This document shows positions 42,790 to 51,814 of a stretch of 59,654 nucleotides of DNA, in pieces. A program made the translations under genes and the position numbers. A model generated the notes under the pieces. That model was given only the letters and a program-made list of their open reading frames with translations. It did no database searches and was not told where the DNA came from. Position 1 is the first letter of the stretch, and each line of letters opens with the position of its first letter. Source of the DNA: Streptomyces ureilyticus (GTDB lineage: Bacteria > Actinomycetota > Actinomycetes > Streptomycetales > Streptomycetaceae); the NCBI RefSeq assembly GCF_011045025.1, contig NZ_JAAKZX010000034.1, positions 1 to 59,654 of the forward strand, read 5' to 3'.

Positions 42790-43944
42790 GTGCCAGCTGC
42801 CGAGCCGTTCTTATCCAGGCACCCGTGGCATGAGCTGCCGCCGGCCCTCGCCCCGCGTCTGCGCGACCGGCTTCCGGAGCTCACCACGGAGATGGTGCAG
42901 GCGATCCGCCGGGAGGTACGCGGCTACCGGCAGCCGATCGGCTCCGCCGTCGCGCGTGATCTCGCCGAGGCGGTGCGTCTGGCGGCCACCCAGTTCACCG
43001 AGCTGGTCGAGGAGCCGGACGCACCGCAACAGCACTATGTGCCGCGCTTCAGAAGGCTGGGCAGGCTGGAGTACCTGAGCGGGCGCGGCATGGACGGGCT
43101 GCAGGCCGCGTACCGTATCGGCGCCCGGGTGGCCTGCCGTCGCTATGTGGACGTGGCGCGGGACGCGGCGCTGCCGGGAGAGCTCGCCGTTCCGCTGAGC
43201 GAGGCGGTGCTCACGCACATCCATGTGATGGCCGGGGAGTCGGTGGCGGGCTTCGAGGAGGCGCGGGCCGGTGCCGCCGACGACGTGCTGCGCAGCCGTC
43301 GGCTGCTCGTGGCACGGCTGCTGCAGCGCCGCCGCGATCCGCTCGCGGAACCGCTGCCGGACCTGGCCCGCAGAGCCGCCTGGCCGCTTCCGGAGCGGGT
43401 CCGCTGCGTGCTGCTGCCCACCTCCGTGAAGGTGCCCGGCCTCGACGCCGATGTCCTGCGGGTGACCAGGGACGACGAGCTGCACTTGGTGGTGCCCGAC
43501 GAGCGGCTGCTGACGGTCTTTCAGGGCACTGAAGCGGCGGTGGGCCCGGCCGTCCCCTTGGACGAGGCCTGGGTCTCGCTGCACTGCGCCCGCCTCGCCC
43601 GGCGCCTTGGGCGGACCAGCGCCCAGGACCACCTCGCGGAGCTGCACCTGTTGCACGGCTCCCCGATCGGAAGTCTCCTGGCCGACCAGGTACTTGAGCC
43701 CTTACGGGGCCTACCGCCGGGCAAGGCTGAACGCCTCACGGACACGCTGGACGCGCTGCTCGCCTCCACCGGGCGTACGGCCCCGGAAGTCGCCACCGCG
43801 CTGGGCATCCATCCGCAGACGGCCCGCAACCGGCTGCGTCAGCTGACCGCCCTGTACGGCGAGCGGCTCGACGACCCGGCGTTCCGCTTCGACGCGCAGC
43901 TCGCGCTGCGCAGCAGGTCGGCGCAGCGCTCCTCGCCGCACTGA
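42790..43944 (+). CDS. PucR-family transcriptional regulator, second copy
   Basis: A 384-residue protein of the same architecture as its divergent neighbour: N-terminal helical sensor part (AYRIGARVACRRYVDVA), and a C-terminal helix-turn-helix (TAPEVATALGIHPQTARNRLRQL). GTG 42790 has AAGGGAG upstream. The 155-base shared promoter region implies cross- or autoregulation. Confidence 0.85.
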   Translation: MPAAEPFLSRHPWHELPPALAPRLRDRLPELTTEMVQAIRREVRGYRQPIGSAVARDLAEAVRLAATQFTELVEEPDAPQQHYVPRFRRLGRLEYLSGRGMDGLQAAYRIGARVACRRYVDVARDAALPGELAVPLSEAVLTHIHVMAGESVAGFEEARAGAADDVLRSRRLLVARLLQRRRDPLAEPLPDLARRAAWPLPERVRCVLLPTSVKVPGLDADVLRVTRDDELHLVVPDERLLTVFQGTEAAVGPAVPLDEAWVSLHCARLARRLGRTSAQDHLAELHLLHGSPIGSLLADQVLEPLRGLPPGKAERLTDTLDALLASTGRTAPEVATALGIHPQTARNRLRQLTALYGERLDDPAFRFDAQLALRSRSAQRSSPH

Positions 43945-43986
43945 CAAACTTCCGTACAAAATTCAGCAGTTGAACGAGAAGCGGTA

Positions 43987-44001
43987 CTGACTTTCTGTCA
44001 G
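43987..44001. promoter_or_regulatory. Inverted repeat directly before the polyester hydrolase start
   Basis: CTGAC-TTTCT-GTCAG ends 1 base before ATG 44003 and would cover the ribosome-binding region. It could be an operator or an RNA hairpin. Confidence 0.35.
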
Positions 44002-44002
44002 C

Positions 44003-44896
44003 ATGCTCAGCCGCATGAGACATGCGAGCACCCGCACCGCGAAACGACTCGGACTGCTTTCCGGCGCCGCCGCCCTGGCGGTGACCGGTGCGAGCCTCCT
44101 CCCTCAGCAGGCTCAGGCAGGCCCCGGGGACTTCCAACGCGGTCCGGACCCCACCGAGCAGTCCATCACCGCCGAGCGCGGCCCCTTCGCCACGGCCCAG
44201 ACCACGGTCGACGGCCCGACCTTCAAAAAGGGGACCGCCTACTACCCCACCGACACCAGCCAGGGCACCTTCGGAGCCGTGGCGATCAGCCCGGGGTTCG
44301 TGTCGCCGGAGGCCGTCGTCAGCTGGTACGGCCCGCGCCTGGCGTCCCAGGGCTTCGTCGTACTGACCCTGGAGACCAACTCCGGCACCGACCAGCCCGA
44401 CGACCGGGCAACCCAGCTGGTCAACGCGCTGGACTTCCTGGTCCAGAGCAGCTCCGTGAAGGACCGTATCGACCCCAACCGCCTTGCGGTGATGGGTCAT
44501 TCGATGGGCGGGGGCGGCTCGCTCAAGGCCTCGGAGCTGCGGCCTTCACTCAAGGCCGCCATTCCGCTCATGCCGTGGAACAACGACAAGACCTGGCAGG
44601 GCGACCGGGTACCCACGATGATCATGGGTGCCCAGAACGACGCCATCGCGTCACCGGCCTCGCACGCGAAGCCGTTCTATGACAGCCTCATCTCCGCACC
44701 GGAGAAGGCGTACCTGGAGTTGAGGGGCCAGGGCCACATGGTGGCGATCTCCCCCAACGTGACGATCGCGAAGTACAGCATCGCCTGGCTGAAGCGGTTC
44801 GTCGACGAGGACGTGCGCTACGAGCAGTTCCTGTGCCCGGCTCCGGCGCCGAACCAGCAGATCAGCGAGTACCGGAACACCTGCCCCACGGGGTAG
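44003..44896 (+). CDS. Secreted polyester hydrolase (cutinase/PETase type)
   Basis: A 297-residue extracellular alpha/beta hydrolase closely matching Thermobifida cutinases, LCC and related PET hydrolases. After a Tat/Sec-like signal peptide (cut near QAQA-39) comes RGPDPTEQSITAERGPF. The triad is Ser167 in GHSMGGGGS, Asp213 in QNDAIA and His245 in GQGHMVA. Cys278 and Cys294 match the conserved C-terminal disulfide. The oxyanion/aromatic-clamp residue that is Tyr in Thermobifida enzymes is Phe99 (SPGFVS); the clamp Trp is kept (PLMPWN). No clear ribosome site precedes ATG 44003; ATG 44018 is an alternative start. Natural role probably cutin, suberin or lipid ester hydrolysis. Confidence 0.93.
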   Translation: MLSRMRHASTRTAKRLGLLSGAAALAVTGASLLPQQAQAGPGDFQRGPDPTEQSITAERGPFATAQTTVDGPTFKKGTAYYPTDTSQGTFGAVAISPGFVSPEAVVSWYGPRLASQGFVVLTLETNSGTDQPDDRATQLVNALDFLVQSSSVKDRIDPNRLAVMGHSMGGGGSLKASELRPSLKAAIPLMPWNNDKTWQGDRVPTMIMGAQNDAIASPASHAKPFYDSLISAPEKAYLELRGQGHMVAISPNVTIAKYSIAWLKRFVDEDVRYEQFLCPAPAPNQQISEYRNTCPTG

Positions 44897-44900
44897 GGAG

Positions 44901-45938
44901 CTACCCGGACCGGCTCTGATCTCGGGATTGCTCCTGATCTCGGGGCTGGTCCTGGTCTCCGGACTGAACCCGGTCTCCGGGCCGGTCCGGGAGCACGATC
45001 TCCGCCCAGAGGGAATCGTGGTCGGAGAAGTCGCTGTGCACGGTGTCACTCCACTTGACCGTGACGGACAGCGGGACGAAGAGATAGTCGATCTTCTTCA
45101 CTCCGTAGGTCGCCTCACCGGCGCGGCAGGGCACCGTCCAGTTGTTCATGTAGTTCCCGCAGGGACTGCCCGCCTCCTTGAACTCCCCCGTCGCCCCGCC
45201 CTCGTAGTTCCGGTGGTAGAAGCTGTCGGTGGGCGGCTCCTCGGCGGTCGTGTTGACGTCGCCCATGAGGAACTTCCGGTAGCCGCGGTAGGTGGTGGCC
45301 AGGAGCCGCTTCGCCTCGGCGGCCTCCTTCTCCCGGGCTTCCTGAAGCAAGGGAGCGGAACCGCTCGACATATGGATCGAGCACACCGCCAGGAGCCGTT
45401 CCTGCGAGCGTATGCAGAGCATTTCGCGCTGTTCGCGGCCGACCGGTGAACCGAGGTCGTGTCCACCGCCGGTCGTCGGAGTGAAGCCGAGGTCGTCGCG
45501 GTAAAGGAGGGCGTTGCCGAATTCCGAGTCGTGCCAGCACGACGCCGGGGTGCCGGCCTCCGGCACCACCGGGTCGAACACCGTGGAATAGCCGGGCAGT
45601 TGGCTGTCGAGCCGCTCCGTCCAGTCGCGGCATCCCTCCTGGATGGTCACGACGGCCGGCCGGCGTTCTTTGACGGTGCGTACGAAGTCGTCGGGGGCCT
45701 CCTCGCCCGCCGTCCCGTACTTCGAGTTGCCGCCCGCCATGTTGAAGGTGCCGATCCGGTACGTCGTCGCGGACGGGCCCGCCTGTATGGGCGCCGGGCC
45801 CGGCGGTGCCGGATCCGGGTTCGCGCGTAGGGGCGCCGCGCTCGGGGACAGTCCGAAGAACAGGAGCACGAGAGAAGCCGCCGCCATGACGACCCGCCGA
45901 CGGGACGAAGGCGGGGCGATTCGTGTCGACGCTGCCAT
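44901..45938 (-). CDS. Secreted endonuclease/exonuclease/phosphatase-fold enzyme
   Basis: A 345-residue protein with a signal peptide (MAASTRIAPPSSRRR, then a hydrophobic stretch) and the EEP fold: FNMAGGNS, TIQEGC, FLMGDVNTT and SDHDSLW hold the metal-binding and catalytic residues. It may be a secreted phosphodiesterase or nuclease. The C-terminal tail is repetitive (SGDQDQPRDQEQSRDQ). ATG 45938 gives the signal peptide. Confidence 0.87.
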   Translation of the reverse strand: MAASTRIAPPSSRRRVVMAAASLVLLFFGLSPSAAPLRANPDPAPPGPAPIQAGPSATTYRIGTFNMAGGNSKYGTAGEEAPDDFVRTVKERRPAVVTIQEGCRDWTERLDSQLPGYSTVFDPVVPEAGTPASCWHDSEFGNALLYRDDLGFTPTTGGGHDLGSPVGREQREMLCIRSQERLLAVCSIHMSSGSAPLLQEAREKEAAEAKRLLATTYRGYRKFLMGDVNTTAEEPPTDSFYHRNYEGGATGEFKEAGSPCGNYMNNWTVPCRAGEATYGVKKIDYLFVPLSVTVKWSDTVHSDFSDHDSLWAEIVLPDRPGDRVQSGDQDQPRDQEQSRDQSRSG

Positions 45939-46138
45939 GAACGCAGTGCCCCCCTCTTGCCTACCGCTGCCCCACAACCATGGCACAGCGCCATCCTGCG
46001 CTGGAACAACAGGAGTTCTGGTCAGGTGATCCACACGGCGGCCGAAACTCGCCGTTACCGCGGGTCTGCGGACATACGCGGCCCCCGTCACCCCGGAGGT
46101 ATCGCTCCAGGGCCACAGGGGCCGGGGTCAGGCCGGGG

Positions 46139-46330
46139 TCACTGCTGCGGCGGGCGGTCCTGGCGCTCACTGCCGAACTGGTCCTTGAGCTTCTCCTGGG
46201 CGGTGTCGACCTGGCCGCTGTGCTTGCCCTGGGTCCGCTCGTCCACGAAGTCGCCGCCCTTGTGGACGCCCTTGGACGTCTGCTCCGGGTGGCCCTTCAG
46301 CATGCTCTTGATCTTGTCCATCATGGACAT
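46139..46330 (-). CDS. Rv0909/MT0933-like small antitoxin-type protein
   Basis: A 63-residue hydrophilic protein (MDKIKSMLKGHPEQTSKGVHKGGDFVDERTQGKHSG, written here only as its family motif GGDFVDERTQGKHSGQVD). AGGAGG precedes the start. No toxin gene adjoins it, so an antitoxin role is uncertain and it may be a general stress protein. Confidence 0.72.
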   Translation of the reverse strand: MSMMDKIKSMLKGHPEQTSKGVHKGGDFVDERTQGKHSGQVDTAQEKLKDQFGSERQDRPPQQ

Positions 46331-46412
46331 GAGACATCCTCCTGATCAGCTCACCCCCACCTATCCAGGGTCACGTCAGGTGGGGGGTTTCGCATCCCAG
46401 GGAGGTGGTGGG

Positions 46413-47078
46413 CTACGCGCTCGTACGGCACTCCGGGTGGCCCCAGCCGTCAGGATTCTTGGCGATCGTCGCGCCGACCTCGTAGGAGCGGCCACAGCGG
46501 CAGCGGCCCGGGAACTTGGCCTTGAGCGTGCGGGCCGACGAGGCGCCGGAGGTGCGCTTCTTGGGAGCCGCGGCCTTCTTGGCGCCGGATGACGGGGGCG
46601 GCTCCGGTGATCCCTGTTCGCTGCCCGCGGGTTCCTGGACGAACGCGGCCTGGCTCGCGGCGCGGTCGGCGAAGTCGTTGAGCGGGTCCCCGCCGACCTG
46701 GTGCGCGGGTACGTAGCGGAAGTCCACCTCGCGGCCCTCCAGCAGCTCGTCGATCCGTACGACGAGGTCCTGGTTGGCCACCGGCTTGCCCGCCGCCGTC
46801 TTCCAGCCGTTGCGCTTCCAGCCGGGCAGCCAGCTCGTGACGGCCTTCATCGCGTACTGCGAGTCCATCCGGATCTCCAGCGGCACGCCCGGCTCGACGG
46901 ACGCCAACAGGCGCTCCAGCGCGGTGAGTTCGGCGACGTTGTTGGTCGCCGTTCCCAGCGGTCCGGCCTCCCACGCGACGGGGGTTTCCGTCGCGTCAGC
47001 GATCACCCAGGCCCAGCCGGCGGGTCCTGGGTTGCCCTTCGATGCCCCGTCGCACGCGGCGATAACGCGTTCAGCCAT
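46413..47078 (-). CDS. RNase H family protein with C-terminal Cys motif
   Basis: A 221-residue protein. Residues 1-135 form an RNase HI-like domain with Asp in ACDGASKGNPGP, Glu in NNVAELTAL, Asp in MDSQYAM and Asp in NDFADRAA. A Ser/Pro/Lys-rich linker leads to a possible zinc motif (GRCRCGRSYEVG...GHPEC). It likely cleaves RNA in RNA-DNA hybrids. ATG 47078 starts MAERVIAACDG. Confidence 0.9.
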   Translation of the reverse strand: MAERVIAACDGASKGNPGPAGWAWVIADATETPVAWEAGPLGTATNNVAELTALERLLASVEPGVPLEIRMDSQYAMKAVTSWLPGWKRNGWKTAAGKPVANQDLVVRIDELLEGREVDFRYVPAHQVGGDPLNDFADRAASQAAFVQEPAGSEQGSPEPPPSSGAKKAAAPKKRTSGASSARTLKAKFPGRCRCGRSYEVGATIAKNPDGWGHPECRTSA

Positions 47079-47251
47079 GCGTCCGATCATGCCAGAGCGC
47101 TCCGCTGGGTTCGCCGCTCCAAGGTGCGGGTCCGTTGTGGCTGGTCGCTCCCCCACTCCCGGCTCCGCTCGCGCGAGCACAGCAGATCACCGTCCGTCCC
47201 CCATGGCTCGCTGTATGTTGAGGCACTGTGGGAGACGAAGGAAGCGCACCG

Positions 47252-48175
47252 GTGTCATCGCCGCAGCGGGCGCGCGCGCAGGCGTCCGCTATCAGCTCGG
47301 GGAAGCCGGTCCCCGAGGCCGAGGCCGCACCGTCCTCGCGGCTGCGGGCACTGTTCGACGGGCCCCGGCTCTCCCCCGGCCAGCGGCGTATCGCTCAGTA
47401 TCTGATCGAGCACATCACCGAGGCGGCGTTTCTGTCGATCACGGAGCTCGCCGACCGGGCGGGCGTGAGCCAGCCCTCGGTGACGCGTTTCGCGACGGCG
47501 GTGGGGTTCAGCGGCTATCCCGCGCTGCGGGAGCGGCTTCAGTCGATCGCGCTCAGCACGCTCGCGTCCGCGCCCGACGCCGCCGAGGAGGTCCGTCCGA
47601 ACGAGCTCCAGGCGGCCGTCGACGCCGAGATCGACAACCTGGAGAACCTGCGGCGCGACCTCGCCGATCCCGGGCGAGTGATCGAGATCGGCCGCGCGCT
47701 GTCGCAGTCGACGCCGCTGACGGTCCTGGGCCTGCGGATCTCGGGCTCGCTGGCCGAGTACTTCGCGTACGCCGCCCGCCGTATCCACCCGGACGTCCGG
47801 CTCGTGACACGGGGCGGCAGCGTCGCGTACGACGCACTGCTGCAGTCGCGCGAGGCGGGCGGGACCTGGCTGCTGGCCTTCTCCATGCCACGGCACGCAC
47901 ACGAGACGCTCACGGCCCTGCGGGTGGCCAAGCGCGCGGGCCTGCGCGTCGCCCTGATCACCGACCTGGCGCTCGGCCCGCTGGCCGACGAGGCGGACGT
48001 GGTCTTCGCCTCAGGCACCGGCCCCCGCCTCGTCTTCGACTCGTACGCCGCGCCGGGCGTGATGTCCGCGGCCCTCCTCCAGGCGATGACCGACGCGGAC
48101 CCCGAACGCACACAGGCCCGCCTGGACGAGTACGAACAGGGCGCGGAACAGCACGCGTTCTTCCTCAAGGACTGA
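47252..48175 (+). CDS. MurR/RpiR-family transcriptional regulator
   Basis: A 307-residue regulator: N-terminal RpiR helix-turn-helix (about 30-100; LSITELADRAGVSQPSVTRFA) and C-terminal SIS sugar-phosphate-binding domain (TVLGLRISGSLAEYFAYAARR). GTG 47252 is chosen because GAAGGAAG lies upstream; GTG 47228 is possible. Effector is presumably a phosphosugar; target unknown. Confidence 0.9.
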   Translation: MSSPQRARAQASAISSGKPVPEAEAAPSSRLRALFDGPRLSPGQRRIAQYLIEHITEAAFLSITELADRAGVSQPSVTRFATAVGFSGYPALRERLQSIALSTLASAPDAAEEVRPNELQAAVDAEIDNLENLRRDLADPGRVIEIGRALSQSTPLTVLGLRISGSLAEYFAYAARRIHPDVRLVTRGGSVAYDALLQSREAGGTWLLAFSMPRHAHETLTALRVAKRAGLRVALITDLALGPLADEADVVFASGTGPRLVFDSYAAPGVMSAALLQAMTDADPERTQARLDEYEQGAEQHAFFLKD

Positions 48176-48360
48176 GTACGGACAAGCGTTAAAGGTCCGA
48201 TGTCCACCGGAACGCGGTGGTCGCCTCCCCCAAGGCATGATTCGGCCGTATTCAACGAGGTCTGCACATGAATTTTTTCATACGCTTGCGTACCCGACGG
48301 TATATATGAATACTGCTCGCTGATCGGGAGTCCCCCGAACCGCCCGCCGCCTCGGAAGCG

Positions 48361-48753
48361 ATGACGACGATGTCCCTGACGTACTCACCGATCAGCACGG
48401 ACTGGCCCCGCCAGGTAAAGACGCCCGGCAACCGGGACTGGGAGCGATCGGCGGCCAAGTGGCTGCGCGAACTGGTGCCGTCCCGCTACGGCGGCTATCC
48501 GCTGCTGATCCGCGAGCCCGTTCTGCTCGCCCGCCATGCGCAGATCCAGCTCCAGCAGGAGATCCGGGTCGTCCGCACCGCGCTGCACAGCGCACGGGCC
48601 GAGCTGCCCTCCATGGGGATGCCGGAGTCCGTCATCGAGCACACCATCAAGCTGTACGCCGCGGAACTCACGCAGCTGAACCACATCGCCCGCGGGGTAC
48701 GCGTCGTCGCCCAGGCACTGGTGGACGCCAACAGCGGACGCACCGGACGCTGA
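48361..48753 (+). CDS. Hypothetical helical protein
   Basis: A 130-residue protein not recognised in function. It has a conserved-looking N-terminal LREL-type segment and two long helices (LLARHAQIQLQQEIRVVRTAL and IEHTIKLYAAELTQLNHIAR written as short parts only: LQQEIRVVRTAL, LYAAELTQLNHIA). CGGAAG precedes ATG 48361. An AT-rich stretch with TATATATGAATACT lies about 60 bases upstream and could hold the promoter. Confidence 0.7.
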   Translation: MTTMSLTYSPISTDWPRQVKTPGNRDWERSAAKWLRELVPSRYGGYPLLIREPVLLARHAQIQLQQEIRVVRTALHSARAELPSMGMPESVIEHTIKLYAAELTQLNHIARGVRVVAQALVDANSGRTGR

Positions 48754-48828
48754 ACCGGACGGCACTGAGTTCCCCGACCACAGCGCACTGAGTGCCATTT
48801 CGCCCTGGCCGATGCTAGGTTTCCGCAC

Positions 48829-49524
48829 ATGACCGTTGCGAAGCCGCCGATGCGGGACGCGCTCGTGGCGGCGGCGTTCCGGTTGTTTCTGGAGCGGGGG
48901 TACGAGCAGACCACCGTCGATGACATCGTGACGCTCGCCGGGGTCGGACGGCGGTCCTTCTTCCGGTACTTCCCGTCGAAGGAGGACGTGGTCTTCCCGG
49001 ACCACGAGCGCTGCCTGGCCGATATGACCGAGTTCCTGGCCCGCGGCGGCGACGAGCACGACCCGGTGACGCGGGTCTGCGACGCGGCACGGCTCGTACT
49101 GCGCATGTATGCGGAGAACCCGACGTTCTCCGTTCAGCGCTACCGCCTCACCAAGAAGGTTCCGGGGCTGCGCACATACGAACTCTCGGTGGTCTGGCGA
49201 TACGAGCGGGCCCTCGCCGAGTATCTGCGCCGGCGTTTCGCGGGGCGGCCCGACGGGACGCTGCGGGCCGATGTGATCGCCGCGGCCGTCGTCGCCGCGC
49301 ACAACAACGGGCTGCGGTCATGGTTGCGTTCGGACGGCGAGAGCGACGCGAGCGCGGAGGTCGACCACGCGCTCGCCCATGTGCAGCGGACTTTCACTCC
49401 GGGCGCCGGGCCCGAACCCGCACAGGACGTCGAGGACGTCGTCGTGCTCGTCTCCCGGCGTGGGGCGCCGATGTGGCGGGTGGTCCAGGAAATCGAGGCG
49501 ACGCTGGACCGCCGTACCGACTGA
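48829..49524 (+). CDS. TetR/AcrR-family transcriptional regulator
   Basis: A 231-residue regulator with an N-terminal TetR helix-turn-helix (about 8-60; FLERGYEQTTVDDIV, GVGRRSFFRYFPSKED) and a helical ligand domain. Ligand and target cannot be read. It lies 75 bases after the hypothetical gene and ahead of the DUF35 gene on the same strand. Confidence 0.9.
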   Translation: MTVAKPPMRDALVAAAFRLFLERGYEQTTVDDIVTLAGVGRRSFFRYFPSKEDVVFPDHERCLADMTEFLARGGDEHDPVTRVCDAARLVLRMYAENPTFSVQRYRLTKKVPGLRTYELSVVWRYERALAEYLRRRFAGRPDGTLRADVIAAAVVAAHNNGLRSWLRSDGESDASAEVDHALAHVQRTFTPGAGPEPAQDVEDVVVLVSRRGAPMWRVVQEIEATLDRRTD

Positions 49525-49669
49525 CCGCCCGACCACCTGCAGGAAAATCGAGGGAACTGAGTGCCTTTACGGGTGGCACTCCGTGCCATACGCTGGATTC
49601 CATGTGGCGCACAACAGTTGTGTGCGCATCAGCACTTCAGATTCCGGCCCAGTGCAGGGAGATGACATC

Positions 49670-50083
49670 GTGTTCCACCCGGGAAGCCGGACCACGGCAG
49701 GCGTACTCGACGCGGCGACGGAGACGGCGACAACCACGAAACCGGCCGAAGAAAGGCTTCACTTCCAGCGCTGCCGCTGGTGCGGGACCGCCATGTTCCA
49801 CCGGCTGCTCTGCCCGGTCTGCGCGGGCAGCGACCTGCGGACGGAACGCAGCGCGGGCCTGGGCGTCGTACGCCACGCCACCATCGTCCACCGCAACACC
49901 CCCGCCGCCCGCAATGTGTCCCTCGTCGAGCTGGCAGAGGGTTTCACCGTGCGGGGGCGGGTGCAGGGCCCGCTCATCGCGATCCGGGTCGGCGACCGCG
50001 TACAGCTGACCACGTCCGCGGACCCGGTGCGCCGTGAGCCCGTGTTCAAGCTCTGCGAAGAGCCGTTCTCCGGCTGGTTCTGA
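49670..50083 (+). CDS. DUF35 zinc-ribbon OB-fold protein
   Basis: A 137-residue protein with an N-terminal zinc ribbon (CRWCG...CPVC) and an OB-fold (GVVRHATIVHRN to RREPVFKLCEE). Relatives bind acyl-CoA and often work with a thiolase, but none is adjacent, so it is an orphan here. GTG 49670 is used because GGGAG lies 8 nt upstream. Confidence 0.87.
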   Translation: MFHPGSRTTAGVLDAATETATTTKPAEERLHFQRCRWCGTAMFHRLLCPVCAGSDLRTERSAGLGVVRHATIVHRNTPAARNVSLVELAEGFTVRGRVQGPLIAIRVGDRVQLTTSADPVRREPVFKLCEEPFSGWF

Positions 50084-50162
50084 CCGGGTCCTGACGCGCG
50101 CGGGCGGGCTCGCGCGGGAACACTGGCAGGGTCAGCTGCCCGCGCGGAGCGTGGAGGAACCC

Positions 50163-50672
50163 ATGCAAGCCAAGGACGTTCTCGTCGACGCGTACGGTCG
50201 CATCCAGGAGGAGGTCCACGCCGTCGTCGACGGACTCTCCTCGGACGAGCTGAACGCCCGCCTCGACGACGAGGCCAACTCGATCACCTGGCTCGTCTGG
50301 CATCTCACCCGCGTCCAGGACGACCACATCGCCGACGCCTCCGGCCTCAAGCAGCTCTGGCTCGCGCAGGACTGGGCCGACCGCTTCGGCCTGAAACTCC
50401 CCCGCAGGGACACCGGTTACGGCCACACCGCGTCGAAGGTCGCGAAGGTCCGCGTGGACTCGGGTGAGCTGCTCCTCGGCTACCACGACGCCGTTCACGA
50501 GCAGACGCTGGGCTTCCTGCGCGACCTGGACGACGACGAGCTCGACCGCGTCGTCGACGAGAGCTGGACCCCGCCCGTCACCCTCGGCGTCCGCCTGGTC
50601 AGCGTCCTCTCCGACGACTTGCAGCACGTCGGGCAGGCGGCGTTCGTACGGGGCGTCCTGCGAGCGCGATGA
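50163..50672 (+). CDS. DinB-family (mycothiol-dependent transferase-like) protein
   Basis: A 169-residue four-helix bundle of the DinB/DUF664 group. The metal site is His in VWHLTRVQDDH and His in DLQHVGQAA. Family members bind zinc and use mycothiol or bacillithiol. ATG 50163 is preceded by GGAGGA. Confidence 0.88.
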   Translation: MQAKDVLVDAYGRIQEEVHAVVDGLSSDELNARLDDEANSITWLVWHLTRVQDDHIADASGLKQLWLAQDWADRFGLKLPRRDTGYGHTASKVAKVRVDSGELLLGYHDAVHEQTLGFLRDLDDDELDRVVDESWTPPVTLGVRLVSVLSDDLQHVGQAAFVRGVLRAR

Positions 50673-50781
50673 GGGCTGTGTGGGCCGTGTATTCGGCTGC
50701 TCCGGGGACACTCGCGTGAGATACGGGTCTGTCGGCCATGCCGACGAACACGGGACCACGTACGCAGAGGAGTCGGGAACC

Positions 50782-51204
50782 ATGCGGCACGACGAGCTGA
50801 TCTCAAAGGTGCGGGAGCGGGCGGAACTGCCCGACCGGGGTTCGGCCGAGCGGGCCACGCGGGCGGTGCTGTCGACGCTGGCGGAGCGCATACCCGTCGG
50901 GCTGGCAGACCATCTGGCCGCCCAACTGCCCGCGAAGCTGGCCGAGTCGATACGGGTGGCCTCGCCGGCCGGGAGCGATGAGCGGCGCGCCTCCGGAGAG
51001 CGCTTCGACCTGATCGCTTTCGCGGGGAGGGTCGCCTGGCGGGCCGGAGTGCCCGAGGATGACGCCATTCGCGAGGCAGTCGCGGTCTTCGAGGTCCTGG
51101 ACGCGGCGGTCGCCCCCGAGGAGATGGAGAAGCTGGCGCGCGTCCTGCCGTCGGACATCCGGACGCTGCTGCCGGTCGCCCGGGCCGACATCACCGAGGT
51201 GTAG
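50782..51204 (+). CDS. DUF2267 protein
   Basis: A 140-residue helical protein of the DUF2267 family: ERATRAVLSTLAERIPVGLADHLAAQLP, then AFAGRVAWRAGVPEDDAIREAVAVFEVL. No known activity. GAGGAG precedes ATG 50782. Confidence 0.9.
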   Translation: MRHDELISKVRERAELPDRGSAERATRAVLSTLAERIPVGLADHLAAQLPAKLAESIRVASPAGSDERRASGERFDLIAFAGRVAWRAGVPEDDAIREAVAVFEVLDAAVAPEEMEKLARVLPSDIRTLLPVARADITEV

Positions 51205-51251
51205 CGCGGCGCCTCAGCGGACTTCGGCGGGCCTCCTGGCAATGGAGCCCC

Positions 51252-51611
51252 TCAGGCTATGTCGTCCCGGGCGACCGCGGAGTTCACGTCCGTCGCGATG
51301 TCGAACGTGTCCGAGAGTCGGGTCAGGCGCAGTAGGCGTCTGTGGCGTGGGTCGTCCAGGACGAGGAGCAGGCGGCTTCGCTCGCCCCGCAGGCGGTTGC
51401 GGATGCGGCACAGCAGGGACAGGCCGCTGCAGTCCAGGAACGTGACTTTCCGCAGGTCGAGTACCAGCCGAGGGGGCCGGGTCTCGCACACGGCGTCGAG
51501 GGAGGTCACCAGCTCGGTCGTGGCCAGCAGGTCCAGCTCTCCGGAGAGTTCGATGACCGTGCTGCCGCTGAGCGTTCGCTCCCGGAGGCCGTACGTCGGT
51601 TGCTGCACCAT
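51252..51611 (-). CDS. STAS-domain anti-sigma factor antagonist
   Basis: A 119-residue SpoIIAA/RsbV-like protein: SGELDLLATTELV and the phosphorylation site in FLDCSGLSLL. It would bind and release a kinase-type anti-sigma factor. No sigma factor or kinase is adjacent; the only HATPase-like gene nearby is far away at 10309. ATG 51611. Confidence 0.88.
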   Translation of the reverse strand: MVQQPTYGLRERTLSGSTVIELSGELDLLATTELVTSLDAVCETRPPRLVLDLRKVTFLDCSGLSLLCRIRNRLRGERSRLLLVLDDPRHRRLLRLTRLSDTFDIATDVNSAVARDDIA

Positions 51612-51814
51612 CGTCCCCAACCCCTTCGGGGGCCGGCTACCCCCTGTGGGCCACACCAATCGAGTCGTACACGCGAGGCCCCTCCCGTCCGCGTCCTTCC
51701 GCGTCTCTCCTTCCGCTCCTTTCGCATGGCCCACGATCGCCGGGGTACTCGGCGTTCGCCCGGCCCCCTCACCACCAGGGAGAACGCACTCGGAGGGCGG
51801 AAGGAGTGGAGTTC

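Noticed and set aside
46139..46330. Complete toxin-antitoxin system
   Set aside because: Only the antitoxin-like gene is seen; the neighbours are RNase H and a secreted phosphoesterase with their own families.
49670..50083. DUF35 protein as part of a thiolase operon
   Set aside because: No thiolase or acyl-CoA gene is adjacent.
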